Shown here piece by piece: positions 34,832 through 42,915 of a stretch of DNA of 64,000 nt. The position numbers and the translations under genes were made by a program. The notes beneath the pieces were generated by a model, which saw nothing but the letters and a program-made list of their open reading frames with translations, made no database searches and was not told the DNA's origin. Numbering within the stretch: the stretch's first letter is position 1; each line of letters begins with the position of its first letter. Source of the DNA: SIG299 sp964541485 (lineage in GTDB: Bacteria; Bacillota; Clostridia; Lachnospirales; Lachnospiraceae). The DNA is taken from positions 1 to 64,000 of the forward strand of contig CAZIQL010000011.1 of NCBI GenBank assembly GCA_964541485.1, written 5' to 3'.

Positions 34832-36133
34832 ATGAGAGTTTTGAATTTAAATGAAGAGAATAAGAAAAATATATTGGAGAATCTCTTAAAGAGAAGTCCA
34901 AATCAGTATGAACAGCAGACAAAGGCAGTTGCAGAAATTTTGGATGCGGTAAAAATTAAAAAGGATGAAGCATTGTTTTCTTATACGAAGCAGTTTGATA
35001 AGGCAGATTTGGATGCGGAGACGATTCGTGTGACGGAAGAAGAAATTGCAGAGGCATATGAGAAGCTTCCAGCGGAGGTCCTAGACGTTATCCGGAAAGC
35101 GGCGGTCAATATCCGGGTGTATCATGAAAAACAGAAGCAGTACAGCTGGTTCGACTCAGACCCTTCGGGCGTGATTTTAGGTCAGAAGGTAACACCAATC
35201 GGAGCAGTTGGTGTGTATGTGCCGGGAGGAAAGGCGGCGTATCCGTCTTCGGTATTGATGAATGTTATTCCGGCTAAGGTTGCCGGGGTGGAGCGTATTG
35301 CAATGGTGACGCCTCCGGGAGCAGACGGAACCGTATATGAAGGAACGCTGGTTGCAGCAAAGGAAGCAGGTGTGACGGAAATCTATAAGGTGGGCGGTGC
35401 GCAGGCAATTGCAGCGCTTGCTTTTGGAACGGAGAGTATTGCAAAGGTAGATAAGATTGTAGGACCGGGCAATATTTATGTTGCACTCGCAAAAAAGGCA
35501 GTGTACGGACATGTGAGCATTGATTCCGTGGCAGGTCCGAGTGAAATTCTGGTGCTGGCGGATGAAACTGCAAATCCGACTTATGTGGCGGCGGATTTGC
35601 TTTCCCAGGCAGAGCATGATGAACTGGCAAGTGCAATCCTGGTAACGACAAGCCGGGAGCTGGCAGAGCAGGTAGAGAAGGAAGTAACCCGCTTTGTAAA
35701 CCAGTTGTCCAGAAAGGCTATTTTAGAAAAATCCCTGGATAATTACGGCTATATTTTAGTGGCAGATTCGATGGCGGATGCACTTGATACGGTGAATGAA
35801 ATTGCATCAGAGCACCTGGAAATCATCACAAAGGACCCGTTCCAGACGATGACAAAGGTAAAGAATGCAGGAGCGATTTTCCTTGGAGAATATGCGAGTG
35901 AGCCGCTGGGGGATTATTTTGCGGGACCAAATCATGTGCTTCCGACGAACGGTACGGCAAAGTTTTTCTCACCGCTTAGTGTGGATGACTTTATTAAGAA
36001 ATCCAGTATTATTTCTTACTCCAGAGAGGCATTGGAACCGATTCATGAGGATATTATCCGGTTTGCAAAAGCAGAAGGCCTGACGGCACATGCCAACTCG
36101 ATTGCAGTAAGATTCGGGAAAGAAGTGAAGTGA
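34832..36133 (+). CDS. hisD: Histidinol dehydrogenase
   Basis: 433 residues, the normal length, from ATG 34832 (TAGGAA upstream; an in-frame start at 34778 is too close to hisG and adds an unrelated sequence). Motifs include GVYVPGGKAAYPSSVLMN, KIVGPGNIYVALAKK and SEILVLADETANP, with the zinc-site region DLLSQAEHD and the LGDYFAGPNHVLPT signature. It converts histidinol to histidine with two NAD+ oxidations. Confidence 0.97.
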   Translation: MRVLNLNEENKKNILENLLKRSPNQYEQQTKAVAEILDAVKIKKDEALFSYTKQFDKADLDAETIRVTEEEIAEAYEKLPAEVLDVIRKAAVNIRVYHEKQKQYSWFDSDPSGVILGQKVTPIGAVGVYVPGGKAAYPSSVLMNVIPAKVAGVERIAMVTPPGADGTVYEGTLVAAKEAGVTEIYKVGGAQAIAALAFGTESIAKVDKIVGPGNIYVALAKKAVYGHVSIDSVAGPSEILVLADETANPTYVAADLLSQAEHDELASAILVTTSRELAEQVEKEVTRFVNQLSRKAILEKSLDNYGYILVADSMADALDTVNEIASEHLEIITKDPFQTMTKVKNAGAIFLGEYASEPLGDYFAGPNHVLPTNGTAKFFSPLSVDDFIKKSSIISYSREALEPIHEDIIRFAKAEGLTAHANSIAVRFGKEVK

Positions 36134-36197
36134 TTCGTTACTTAGCCGAATATATATAGGAAAAAGAGAGGCAACAATACAGAAGGGAGAACCGAAT

Positions 36198-36785
36198 ATG
36201 CGTTGTGCAAAGATAGAGCGTAAAACAAAGGAAACGGACATTGTAATGGAACTGAATCTGGACGGATGCGGTATGGCAGAGGTCTCTACAGGAATCGGCT
36301 TTTTTGACCACATGTTAAATTCCTTTGCAAGACATGGCTTTTTTGATTTGAAGCTGAGCGTGAAAGGCGATCTTGAGGTGGATTGTCATCATACAATCGA
36401 GGATACCGGCATTGTGCTTGGAACTGCAATTGCGAAGGCGCTTTCGGATAAAGCAGGCATTAAACGTTATGGAAACGACATCCTTCCGATGGATGAGACC
36501 TTGTGCCTTTGTGCCATTGATTTGTCGGGCAGACCGTATCTGAATTTTGATATGACATTTACCACTGACAGAGTGGGAGCATTTGATACGGAGATGGTGA
36601 AGGAGTTTTTCTATGCGGTCTCCTATAGCGCAGGTATGAATCTGCACATCAAGCAACTGGACGGAAGTAACAATCATCACCTGATAGAAGCGGCATTTAA
36701 GTCGTTTGCAAGAGCACTGGATATGGCAACACAGGTGGATGAGAGAATTCAGGGTGTGTTGTCTGCGAAGGGAGTATTGGAATGA
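36198..36785 (+). CDS. hisB: Imidazoleglycerol-phosphate dehydratase
   Basis: 195 residues. Metal ligands sit in GFFDHMLNSFARHG, CHHTIEDTGIVLG and NNHHLIEAAFK. It dehydrates imidazole-glycerol phosphate. Monofunctional form, without the N-terminal HAD phosphatase found in enterics. The last codons overlap hisA (ATGA). Confidence 0.97.
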   Translation: MRCAKIERKTKETDIVMELNLDGCGMAEVSTGIGFFDHMLNSFARHGFFDLKLSVKGDLEVDCHHTIEDTGIVLGTAIAKALSDKAGIKRYGNDILPMDETLCLCAIDLSGRPYLNFDMTFTTDRVGAFDTEMVKEFFYAVSYSAGMNLHIKQLDGSNNHHLIEAAFKSFARALDMATQVDERIQGVLSAKGVLE

Positions 36786-37498
36786 GATTATATCCGGCAA
36801 TTGATATGAAAGACGGCAAATGTGTCAGACTGCGTCAGGGCATGTTTGAAGAAAAGACAGTATATGCAGAGGAACCATACAAGGTAGCAATGGAGTTTGA
36901 GAAGGCCGGGGCAAAGTTTTTGCATCTGGTTGATTTGGACGGTGCGCTGCTTGGAGTGGGAGCCAATGATGAGGCACTGAAAAAGATTGTGGAGAGTGTC
37001 AGTATTCCGGTGGAAATCGGCGGAGGCATCCGCACAGTCCAGGATGTTGAGCAGAAGCTGAACCTTGGTGTGGCAAGAGTCATTTTAGGAACAAAGGCAG
37101 TGGAAGACCCGGCGTTTGTAAAGGAAGTCATTACACGCTTTGGAGCGGATAAGATTGTCGTTGGAATTGATGCAAAGGACGGTATGGTGGCAATCAAGGG
37201 CTGGGAGACAATCAGCAGTGTGGATGCCGTATCGCTGGCACTTTCCACGAAGGACCTTGGTGTTAAGACGATTATTTATACGGATATTGCAAAGGATGGT
37301 ATGCTTTGTGGACCGAATGTAATGCAGACGGCACGCATGGTGGAGACGACGGGGCTTGCTATTGTGGCATCCGGCGGCGTGTCCTGTATGGAAGATTTGG
37401 AAAAATTAGAAACCATTGGTGTAGAGGGTGCCATTTTAGGAAAGGCTATCTATGAAAAGAAGGTTGATTTAAAGGTGGCGGCTGCAAGGTTTCAGTAG
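36782..37498 (+). CDS. hisA: ProFAR isomerase
   Basis: 238 residues, a (beta/alpha)8 barrel. PAIDMKDGKCVRLRQG carries the catalytic Asp, GGGIRTVQDVE is the phosphate loop and YTDIAKDGMLCGPN carries the second catalytic Asp. It isomerises 5'-ProFAR to PRFAR. It overlaps hisB by four bases. The usual neighbours hisH and hisF are absent. Confidence 0.97.
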   Translation: MRLYPAIDMKDGKCVRLRQGMFEEKTVYAEEPYKVAMEFEKAGAKFLHLVDLDGALLGVGANDEALKKIVESVSIPVEIGGGIRTVQDVEQKLNLGVARVILGTKAVEDPAFVKEVITRFGADKIVVGIDAKDGMVAIKGWETISSVDAVSLALSTKDLGVKTIIYTDIAKDGMLCGPNVMQTARMVETTGLAIVASGGVSCMEDLEKLETIGVEGAILGKAIYEKKVDLKVAAARFQ

Positions 37499-37548
37499 AG
37501 ACTTTATGGAAAATAAGATGAGAAGCCGTAAGAGAGAATGGTGAAATT

Positions 37549-38586
37549 ATGAGTCAGAAAAAAAGTATTTTATGTATTAATGCGCAGGCAGAATCACAGG
37601 AAAGTGTGATGAATAAGGTAAAGGAATGTGAGAAGAACGGTGCAGACTGTGTGTTTGTCTATCAGTATTCGTCAGATGAAATTGAGAGGGAAGGCTTTAT
37701 TCTTTTCCTTCGGGAACTGACGGAACGTGCGGACATTTCGGTATATGCAGGCTGTTATGTAAATCGTTTGGAGGATGTGAAAAAGGTTTACTATGCCGGT
37801 GCAAAAAAGGTTGTGCTTGTAAAAGAGTTTTTGGCAGAGGAAGCAGTGATAGAACAGGCGGATACCAAGTTTGGTGCAGAGTCCGTATTGGTATTTGAGG
37901 ATCTGGCGCAGACGTTAGGTTTTCTGTCAGATGGGGAAACGATGTCATCCGAAGCGTTTTCCTGTGATGTGACGTTTGCGGAGCTTAAGAAGGGACCGGA
38001 CGGTCTGGTGCCGGTGATTGTGCAGGATTATAAAACAAATGAGGTTTTGATGCTTGCATACATGAACGAAGAAGCGTATAATTGTACTATACGTACGGGA
38101 ACGATGACCTATTATTCCAGAAGCAGAAATGAACTCTGGATTAAGGGTGCCACGTCCGGGCATTACCAGTATGTGAAGGCGTTGTCCATCGACTGTGATA
38201 ATGATACGCTTCTTGCAAAGGTAAAGCAGATTGGGGCTGCCTGTCACACTGGAAACTATTCCTGTTTTTACCGCGATTTACTGAAAACAGAGTGGGAGAC
38301 AGAGGACAAGGCAAACATTCTGGAAAAGATGTATGCTACGGTCATGGACCGCAAAGCAAATCCAAAGGAAGGTTCCTATACGAATTATCTGTTTGACAAG
38401 GGTATTGATAAGATATTAAAAAAATGCGGTGAGGAAGCGACGGAAATCGTCATAGCAGCAAAGAATCCGGACAAGTCAGAGATTAAGTATGAGATTGCCG
38501 ATTTTCTGTATCATGTGACGGTACTGATGGCTGAATGCGGCCTTAGCTGGAAGGATGTATTTGCAGAGCTTGCAAACCGTGATTAA
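37549..38586 (+). CDS. hisIE: HisIE fusion with an N-terminal HisF-like half-barrel remnant
   Basis: 345 residues, over 100 longer than a usual HisIE. Residues ~125-235 are HisI, phosphoribosyl-AMP cyclohydrolase (MLAYMNEEAYN, TYYSRSRNELWIKG, DCDNDTLLAKV with zinc ligands, AACHTGNYSCFYR). Residues ~255-345 are HisE, phosphoribosyl-ATP pyrophosphatase (KKCGEEATEIVIAAK, EIADFLYHVTVLM). Residues ~1-125 resemble part of a HisF/HisA barrel: KKVYYAGAKKVVLVKEF after ISVYAGC-x-NRLEDV. The glycine-rich phosphate loop is lost, so catalysis from that part is unlikely. A HisF-to-HisIE relic or a scaffolding domain are the two simple readings. Confidence 0.9.
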   Translation: MSQKKSILCINAQAESQESVMNKVKECEKNGADCVFVYQYSSDEIEREGFILFLRELTERADISVYAGCYVNRLEDVKKVYYAGAKKVVLVKEFLAEEAVIEQADTKFGAESVLVFEDLAQTLGFLSDGETMSSEAFSCDVTFAELKKGPDGLVPVIVQDYKTNEVLMLAYMNEEAYNCTIRTGTMTYYSRSRNELWIKGATSGHYQYVKALSIDCDNDTLLAKVKQIGAACHTGNYSCFYRDLLKTEWETEDKANILEKMYATVMDRKANPKEGSYTNYLFDKGIDKILKKCGEEATEIVIAAKNPDKSEIKYEIADFLYHVTVLMAECGLSWKDVFAELANRD

Positions 38587-38606
38587 AACACGGAGGGAAG
38601 GTTACT

Positions 38607-38729
38607 ATGGATTTTTTAGTTACATTTATTCAATCGACCATTCAGTATGTGCTGATGATTGCGCTTGCAGTGGTATGTGTTTGTCTTGGAGCTGTGGTAG
38701 CAAAGAACAAGAAGAAAAAAAAGAAGTAA
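38607..38729 (+). CDS. Small single-pass membrane protein (40 residues)
   Basis: ATG 38607 behind CGGAGGGAAG. The protein starts MDFLVTFIQSTIQYVLM, has one hydrophobic helix (~3-32), and ends with AKNKKKKKK, a lysine tail that would stay in the cytosol. Its own stop lies inside the operon terminator. Last gene of the histidine transcript, 20 bases after hisIE. Function unknown. The GC-poor codon use and the good ribosome site argue that it is translated. Confidence 0.7.
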   Translation: MDFLVTFIQSTIQYVLMIALAVVCVCLGAVVAKNKKKKKK

Positions 38730-38757
38730 GGATGTAAAAGTCCTTACTTCTTTTTTT
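38723..38757 (+). terminator. Terminator of the histidine operon
   Basis: GAAGTAAGGA pairs with TCCTTACTTC over an 8-base loop, followed by T7. The first strand overlaps the stop codon of the small membrane protein. Confidence 0.9.
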
Positions 38758-39106
38758 ATCAAAAGTGAAGTGTGAGCTGGATAGAAGTGGTGTTTTGGAA
38801 ATAAATTGGAAAAACGCATGTGAGATGTGCACAGAAAAACGGTCTGTTTTTGTGCGTTTTCACGAAATTAATGAGGAAGACTTGTGAGGGGATTTTGAAT
38901 GTGTTAAAATTCGGTTAAAGCATAGTTTTTCTGTTTATCGGTTGCAGTAAAAGAACCTGTAGTCTCATATTCCATGCAGAGAGAAGGGCGTTTGTCCGCC
39001 TGTCTGTTTCTTAAAGAAAATTCATGCTTTAGTTCAGAAGTGAGTAAAGCAGGATTTTCGTTAAGGAATCCTGCACGTAACAAGTTATTAATACGAGGAG
39101 GAATGG
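38758..39106. other. Intergenic stretch before the Rpn-like gene
   Basis: No gene. It contains a GCTTTA/TAAAGC stem near 39029-39050 and an 8-bp hairpin GCAGGATT/AATCCTGC at about 39049-39073, about 35 bases before the start codon. The hairpin could be a terminator or a protein-binding site; no clear promoter was picked. Confidence 0.35.
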
Positions 39107-40006
39107 ATGAAAGAGTACTTGCAATGGCATCCGGCATTTTTTGCCAATTTGAAATCGGAATTTAACGATGAAAGAGAAAGGATAGAGATAGAGAGTGAAC
39201 ATAATATCAGCAGTAAGCCTATGCAGATTGATGTTCTGTTAAAGAAAAGAACAAATGAGATATTACAGCAAAATATAGGAAGACTGTTTAAGAAATTTAA
39301 TATCATTGAATACAAAAGTCCGGAAGACTATTTAAGTATCAATGATTATTATAAGGTGTATGGATATGCCTGCTTTTACAAATCAGAGACGAGATATGAA
39401 AATGAGATAGCGGCAAAAGACATCACCTTAACCTTCGTATGCAGAAGGTATCCGAGGAAACTTATGGAGTATTTGAAAAGAGAAAAACATTTGTTGATAG
39501 AACGACAAGAAGAAGGCATCTATTATATTAATGGAGAGGAATTCTCCGTTCAATTGGTTGTCACATCAAAGTTGTCGGAGAAGAAAAATTTTTGGTTGAA
39601 ATATTTAACAAACGATATTAAGGATAAAGAAACGGCAGAGAAAATCACGCAGGAGTATGCAAAGCATCAGAACGATGAATTATATAAATCCATGATGGAT
39701 GTTATAGTAAATGCAAACAGAGAATTATTTAAGGAGGTAAAGCGGGATATGATGTGTGATGCGTTACGCGATTTATTTAAGGAAGAATTGGAAGAAGGAA
39801 TGGTGCAGGCAACGGCGCAAGGAATGGCACAGGGAATGGCACAGGGAATGGCACAAGGAGAAGCGAAAGAAAGAAGTGCGATATGTCAGGATATTGACCG
39901 GATTATTGAAAATCGTAGTATGAATCCGGAGAAAATTGTTGAAAGAATTAAAGAATACATAGCAGCAAAAAGGGAAGAAACGAACGGAAATGAAGTTATA
40001 GTGTAA
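39107..40006 (+). CDS. Rpn/YhgA-like PD-(D/E)XK nuclease (recombination-promoting nuclease family)
   Basis: 299 residues behind GAGGAGGAATGG. The nuclease core is visible: D42 in MQIDVLLKK and E68-Y-K70 in IIEYKSP, the D...ExK metal site. The family is annotated as PD-(D/E)XK nuclease family transposase and is abundant in Lachnospiraceae, often in many copies. Near residue 240 is a repeated GMAQ tract encoded by a 12-base tandem unit, followed by a charged helical tail. The repeat and gene family suggest a mobile or phase-variable element. The body before the repeat looks intact. Confidence 0.78.
   Translation: MKEYLQWHPAFFANLKSEFNDERERIEIESEHNISSKPMQIDVLLKKRTNEILQQNIGRLFKKFNIIEYKSPEDYLSINDYYKVYGYACFYKSETRYENEIAAKDITLTFVCRRYPRKLMEYLKREKHLLIERQEEGIYYINGEEFSVQLVVTSKLSEKKNFWLKYLTNDIKDKETAEKITQEYAKHQNDELYKSMMDVIVNANRELFKEVKRDMMCDALRDLFKEELEEGMVQATAQGMAQGMAQGMAQGEAKERSAICQDIDRIIENRSMNPEKIVERIKEYIAAKREETNGNEVIV
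39821..39856 (+). repeat. Tandem 12-base repeat in the Rpn-like gene
   Basis: Three copies of GGAATGGCACAG/A in frame, encoding (G-M-A-Q)3, with partial copies on both sides. Copy-number change would keep the frame, so length varies without knocking out the gene. Confidence 0.85.
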
Positions 40007-40016
40007 ATAAAAGCGG

Positions 40017-40050
40017 ACAGGTGCGTACAGAGTTGTGCGCACCTGTTTTT
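40017..40050 (+). terminator. Terminator after the Rpn-like gene
   Basis: ACAGGTGCG pairs with CGCACCTGT across a 12-base loop, then TTTTT. It may also serve aroE from the other side, weakly. Confidence 0.75.
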
Positions 40051-40065
40051 GTAAAAGGATTTACT

Positions 40066-40821
40066 TTAAAATAACTCTTTTATAACTTTCGGGATGGTTT
40101 CATCGGAAATTTCCGTATCCAAGAACAGTTCCACGGCGTACTTTGCCTGTGCGACGAGCATTTCCATGCCGTTTACGGCCTTTGCGCCAAGTTCCACTGC
40201 CTGTGCGAGGAGCTTGGTGGTGGAAGGGTTATAGATGATATCAACGACTGCTTTTAACTTTGTATATGGTGTCAAATCCATTGGGGAAGCATCCACGTTT
40301 GGGTACATGCCGATAGGGCTTGTGTTGACAATCAAGGTAGCGTCGGAATGGAGTGCGGCTGCCTGTTCGTAGGTAACAACTCCCGGTTCTTCTTTATATT
40401 TTACAGTAATCAGTTCCTTTGGAGATAAGGAGAGAAGTGCAGCGACTACAGCTTTTGCGGCGCCTCCGTTTCCAAGGACTAAAACTTTTTGGTCTTTTAC
40501 TTTGATTTCGTTGTTGTGGAGCGTATATAAAAATCCGAGATAGTCGGTATTATAACCATGCAATTTTCCATCTTTGTTTACAATCGCGTTTACAGCACCG
40601 ATGGACCGTGCGGATTCGGACAGTTCATCTAAGTACGGGATGACTGTCTGCTTATATGGAATGGTCACATTGATGGCGGAAAACGCTTTTTTCTCCATAA
40701 AATCTATAAATTCTTCCTTGGAAAGCGGAATCAGATCATACGTATAATCTGCCAATTTTTCATGTATCAGCTTGGAATAGCTGTGCCCTAATTTTTCTCC
40801 AATCAGTCCGTAACGGGTCAT
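40066..40821 (-). CDS. aroE: Shikimate dehydrogenase
   Basis: 251 residues. Motifs are GLIGEKLGHSYSKLIHEKL, INVTIPYKQTV (Lys that binds shikimate), NTDYLGF and the NADP loop LGNGGAAKAV, with the C-terminal NGMEMLVAQA. It reduces 3-dehydroshikimate to shikimate with NADPH in aromatic amino acid synthesis. It stands alone on the minus strand, with promoter at 40871-40899. Confidence 0.96.
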   Translation of the reverse strand: MTRYGLIGEKLGHSYSKLIHEKLADYTYDLIPLSKEEFIDFMEKKAFSAINVTIPYKQTVIPYLDELSESARSIGAVNAIVNKDGKLHGYNTDYLGFLYTLHNNEIKVKDQKVLVLGNGGAAKAVVAALLSLSPKELITVKYKEEPGVVTYEQAAALHSDATLIVNTSPIGMYPNVDASPMDLTPYTKLKAVVDIIYNPSTTKLLAQAVELGAKAVNGMEMLVAQAKYAVELFLDTEISDETIPKVIKELF

Positions 40822-40870
40822 AGCGGGTACTCCTTTTTTTTGTTCTGTCTTCTAAAAAATGTTTGCTATG

Positions 40871-40899
40871 AGTATAGCATAAAATGATGGGAATGGGAA
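40871..40899 (-). promoter_or_regulatory. Promoter of aroE
   Basis: Minus strand TTCCCA (40899-40894) and TATACT (40876-40871), 17-base spacer; 50 bases before the start. The -35 is weak. Confidence 0.55.
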
Positions 40900-40943
40900 G
40901 AAGATGCGGAATTTATCATTTGAAAAGTTTTTATAATAATAAA

Positions 40944-40960
40944 AGCCGCTAAAGGCGGCT
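40944..40960 (-). terminator. Terminator of the XRE regulator gene
   Basis: AGCCGC/GCGGCT stem read on the minus strand, followed by a TTTTATTATTATAA tract. Confidence 0.7.
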
Positions 40961-40976
40961 AAATAATTATGTATAC

Positions 40977-41201
40977 TCATTCTTGAGGATAGATAGTTCT
41001 TTTGTTGCTGGCACCTGTAATATAATCTAAGGATACATCATAATACTTTGCAAGAATCATTAAGCTATCTACAGGAATTCTAGTTTTTCCACTTTCATAG
41101 TCGGCATAAGTTCGTTGACCGACATTTAGTAGGTCAGCAACTTTTTGTTGCGTCATCAGGCTGTCTTCTCGTAATTCTCGAATTCTCTCATTATACTTCA
41201 T
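40977..41201 (-). CDS. Small XRE-family transcriptional regulator
   Basis: 74 residues, nearly all one helix-turn-helix (MTQQKVADLLNVGQRTYADYESGKTRIP) with a short C-terminal DYITGA tail, behind GAGGTGAG. Proteins of this size act as homodimers. It is divergent from the VWA-FHA/T7SS cluster, and the region between holds a perfect palindrome, so it is the natural candidate for its operator-binding protein. That pairing is inference. Confidence 0.85.
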   Translation of the reverse strand: MKYNERIRELREDSLMTQQKVADLLNVGQRTYADYESGKTRIPVDSLMILAKYYDVSLDYITGASNKRTIYPQE

Positions 41202-41244
41202 TGTCTCACCTCAAATATTAGTATAATAAGATGCTAATTAAATA

Positions 41245-41273
41245 TTGACTTTTAGAGTTATAAACTCTAAAAT
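41245..41273 (+). promoter_or_regulatory. Sigma-A promoter of the T7SS-like operon
   Basis: TTGACT (41245-41250), 17-base spacer, TAAAAT (41268-41273), about 80 bases before the first gene. Confidence 0.75.
41250..41272. promoter_or_regulatory. Perfect palindromic operator between -35 and -10
   Basis: TTTTAGAGTT-ATA-AACTCTAAAA: 10-base perfect arms, 3-base centre, filling the promoter spacer. A dimeric HTH bound here would block RNA polymerase. The XRE gene is 50 bases away on the other strand. Its own -10 (minus strand TATACT, 41225-41220) lies 25 bases from this site, so autoregulation is likely. Confidence 0.75.
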
Positions 41274-41279
41274 GTATTT

Positions 41280-41293
41280 AAATGTATACATTT
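41280..41293. promoter_or_regulatory. Second small palindrome near the transcription start
   Basis: AAATGTATACATTT is a perfect 14-base palindrome 7 bases after the -10 box. It could be a second operator site or an AT-rich coincidence. Confidence 0.4.
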
Positions 41294-41351
41294 GCAGATT
41301 ATTTAAGCGAATGAGGATAATTATATCATTATGATATTCATGGAGGCACAG

Positions 41352-42911
41352 ATGATGAAGAAAAGAATTCAAAAAGCAGTATTGTTTTTTATAATTTCTT
41401 GTTGTTTGTTCAATGTAAATGCAATAGCAGCAGAGGAAGCTGTTATTGTAGAAAAGTATACAGTGGAAGATGATGTGATTTTGTATGTGGATGGAGTGGA
41501 AGGCGAGATTCAGGAAATCTCTTTTCAGATTGGAAATACATTCTGTAGTGTAGAAGAATATAATACTATAAATAATCTTAAAGATTCTATCAATACCTTA
41601 ATCGTTTGGGACAATTCCTTGTCTGTTATGAAAAATCATGCGGACACAGTAAAAGATATCTTGCTTGATATAGTTGCCAATCGAACATCAGGGGAAAAAA
41701 TATCCATTGTTATTACAGGAAAAGAGAAAGCAGTACTTTGTGATTATACGAATGACTATACTGTATTAAAGCAGACAATTGCCAGTGTTGAAAAAGAAAA
41801 TAAGTATGTGTATCTCATAGACAATTTATACGAATGCATAGAAGAACTGAGCAAAAAAGAGGATGCGACATACCAGAGAATTATTTTGATTTCAGATGGT
41901 AGTATTGATACAGGAACAGGATATACGAGGTCTGAATTAGAACAGTTGATTTCGCTAAATCCGTTCCCAATTTATACAATCGGTATGGGAGAGAATGAAG
42001 ATCAGCTCAAAGATGTGTTTGCTTTTGCAAGGGCCACCGGAGCAGAATCCTTCTATGTGGCACAGATGGATAATCATCTTGATATTACAAAAAGATTAGC
42101 GGAAGATGGTCAGATAGTACAGGTTAGAGTGAACGTTCTGGGAGAATTATTGGATGGAAGTTCACGCAATTCAAGAATAAGTATTAAAACAGAGTATGGT
42201 GAGTATTCTGCACAATGTATGATTAAATTGCCATTTCTTTCTGAGATAAGTGGTGGAGTGACAATTACACCTACATTAATACCTACGGAGAGTCCGGAAA
42301 AGCCGACAGAAACGCCGGTTCCAACACAGGGAGAAGCAACAGTTACACCAACAATAACAGGTGCAAAGGATGAAGCGTCTGATAAAAATGGAGGTGGAAA
42401 TGTAATTGTTTTTGTTTTGATAGGTGTTGTTTGTGTTGTAGCTGCATTGGCAGTTTTGTTAATGACAGTAAGAAAAAGGAGTCAGAAGATAACAGAAGAG
42501 TCGGCAATCTCTTCGGCAAAAGATGCTAATAAAACAGAAATCATGACGGAGAAGACAGAGATTTTAACGGAAAGCTCCGGGGAAAAGACAGAACAGCTAT
42601 TTGATACTAATACATATCGTTTCCAGTTAACCTGTGTAAACGATAGTATCATTACTTACCGCTGTAGTATTTCGAGTGAAAAGATAACTATCGGTAGAAG
42701 TGCATCTAAATGCAACATGACTATAGATGATAAATCTGTTTCAGGAGCACACTGTGAGGTGTATGTACGAGGTCAGCGTTTTTATGTAAGAGATGTAGGA
42801 TCATCCAATGGAACTTATGTAGATGGAAGAAAGATATATGATGAAACGGAAATTCAGACGGGAACTATATTGAAGCTCGGTCAGACAGAATATCGTGTGA
42901 TGATAGGATAA
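41352..42911 (+). CDS. VWA-transmembrane-FHA protein
   Basis: 519 residues. ATG 41352 (or 41355) sits 5-8 bases after GGAGG; an ATG at 41340 overlaps that site. A signal peptide (KKRIQKAVLFFIISCCLF, ~3-26) leads to an outside von Willebrand A domain with MIDAS D87-N-S89-L-S91, a Pro/Thr linker (~315-340), one transmembrane helix (~347-372), and a cytosolic C-terminal FHA domain (~435-519, IGRSASKC, SSNGTYVDG). VWA domains bind protein ligands through a metal. FHA binds phosphothreonine. It joins an outside ligand reading to an inside phospho-signal, with the operon PP2C gene five bases downstream. Confidence 0.88.
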   Translation: MMKKRIQKAVLFFIISCCLFNVNAIAAEEAVIVEKYTVEDDVILYVDGVEGEIQEISFQIGNTFCSVEEYNTINNLKDSINTLIVWDNSLSVMKNHADTVKDILLDIVANRTSGEKISIVITGKEKAVLCDYTNDYTVLKQTIASVEKENKYVYLIDNLYECIEELSKKEDATYQRIILISDGSIDTGTGYTRSELEQLISLNPFPIYTIGMGENEDQLKDVFAFARATGAESFYVAQMDNHLDITKRLAEDGQIVQVRVNVLGELLDGSSRNSRISIKTEYGEYSAQCMIKLPFLSEISGGVTITPTLIPTESPEKPTETPVPTQGEATVTPTITGAKDEASDKNGGGNVIVFVLIGVVCVVAALAVLLMTVRKRSQKITEESAISSAKDANKTEIMTEKTEILTESSGEKTEQLFDTNTYRFQLTCVNDSIITYRCSISSEKITIGRSASKCNMTIDDKSVSGAHCEVYVRGQRFYVRDVGSSNGTYVDGRKIYDETEIQTGTILKLGQTEYRVMIG

Positions 42912-42915
42912 GCAT

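Noticed and set aside
38555..38737. Cys-rich 60-codon frame overlapping the small membrane protein
   Set aside because: The other frame (38607) has the ribosome site and a clean membrane helix. This one is its shadow.
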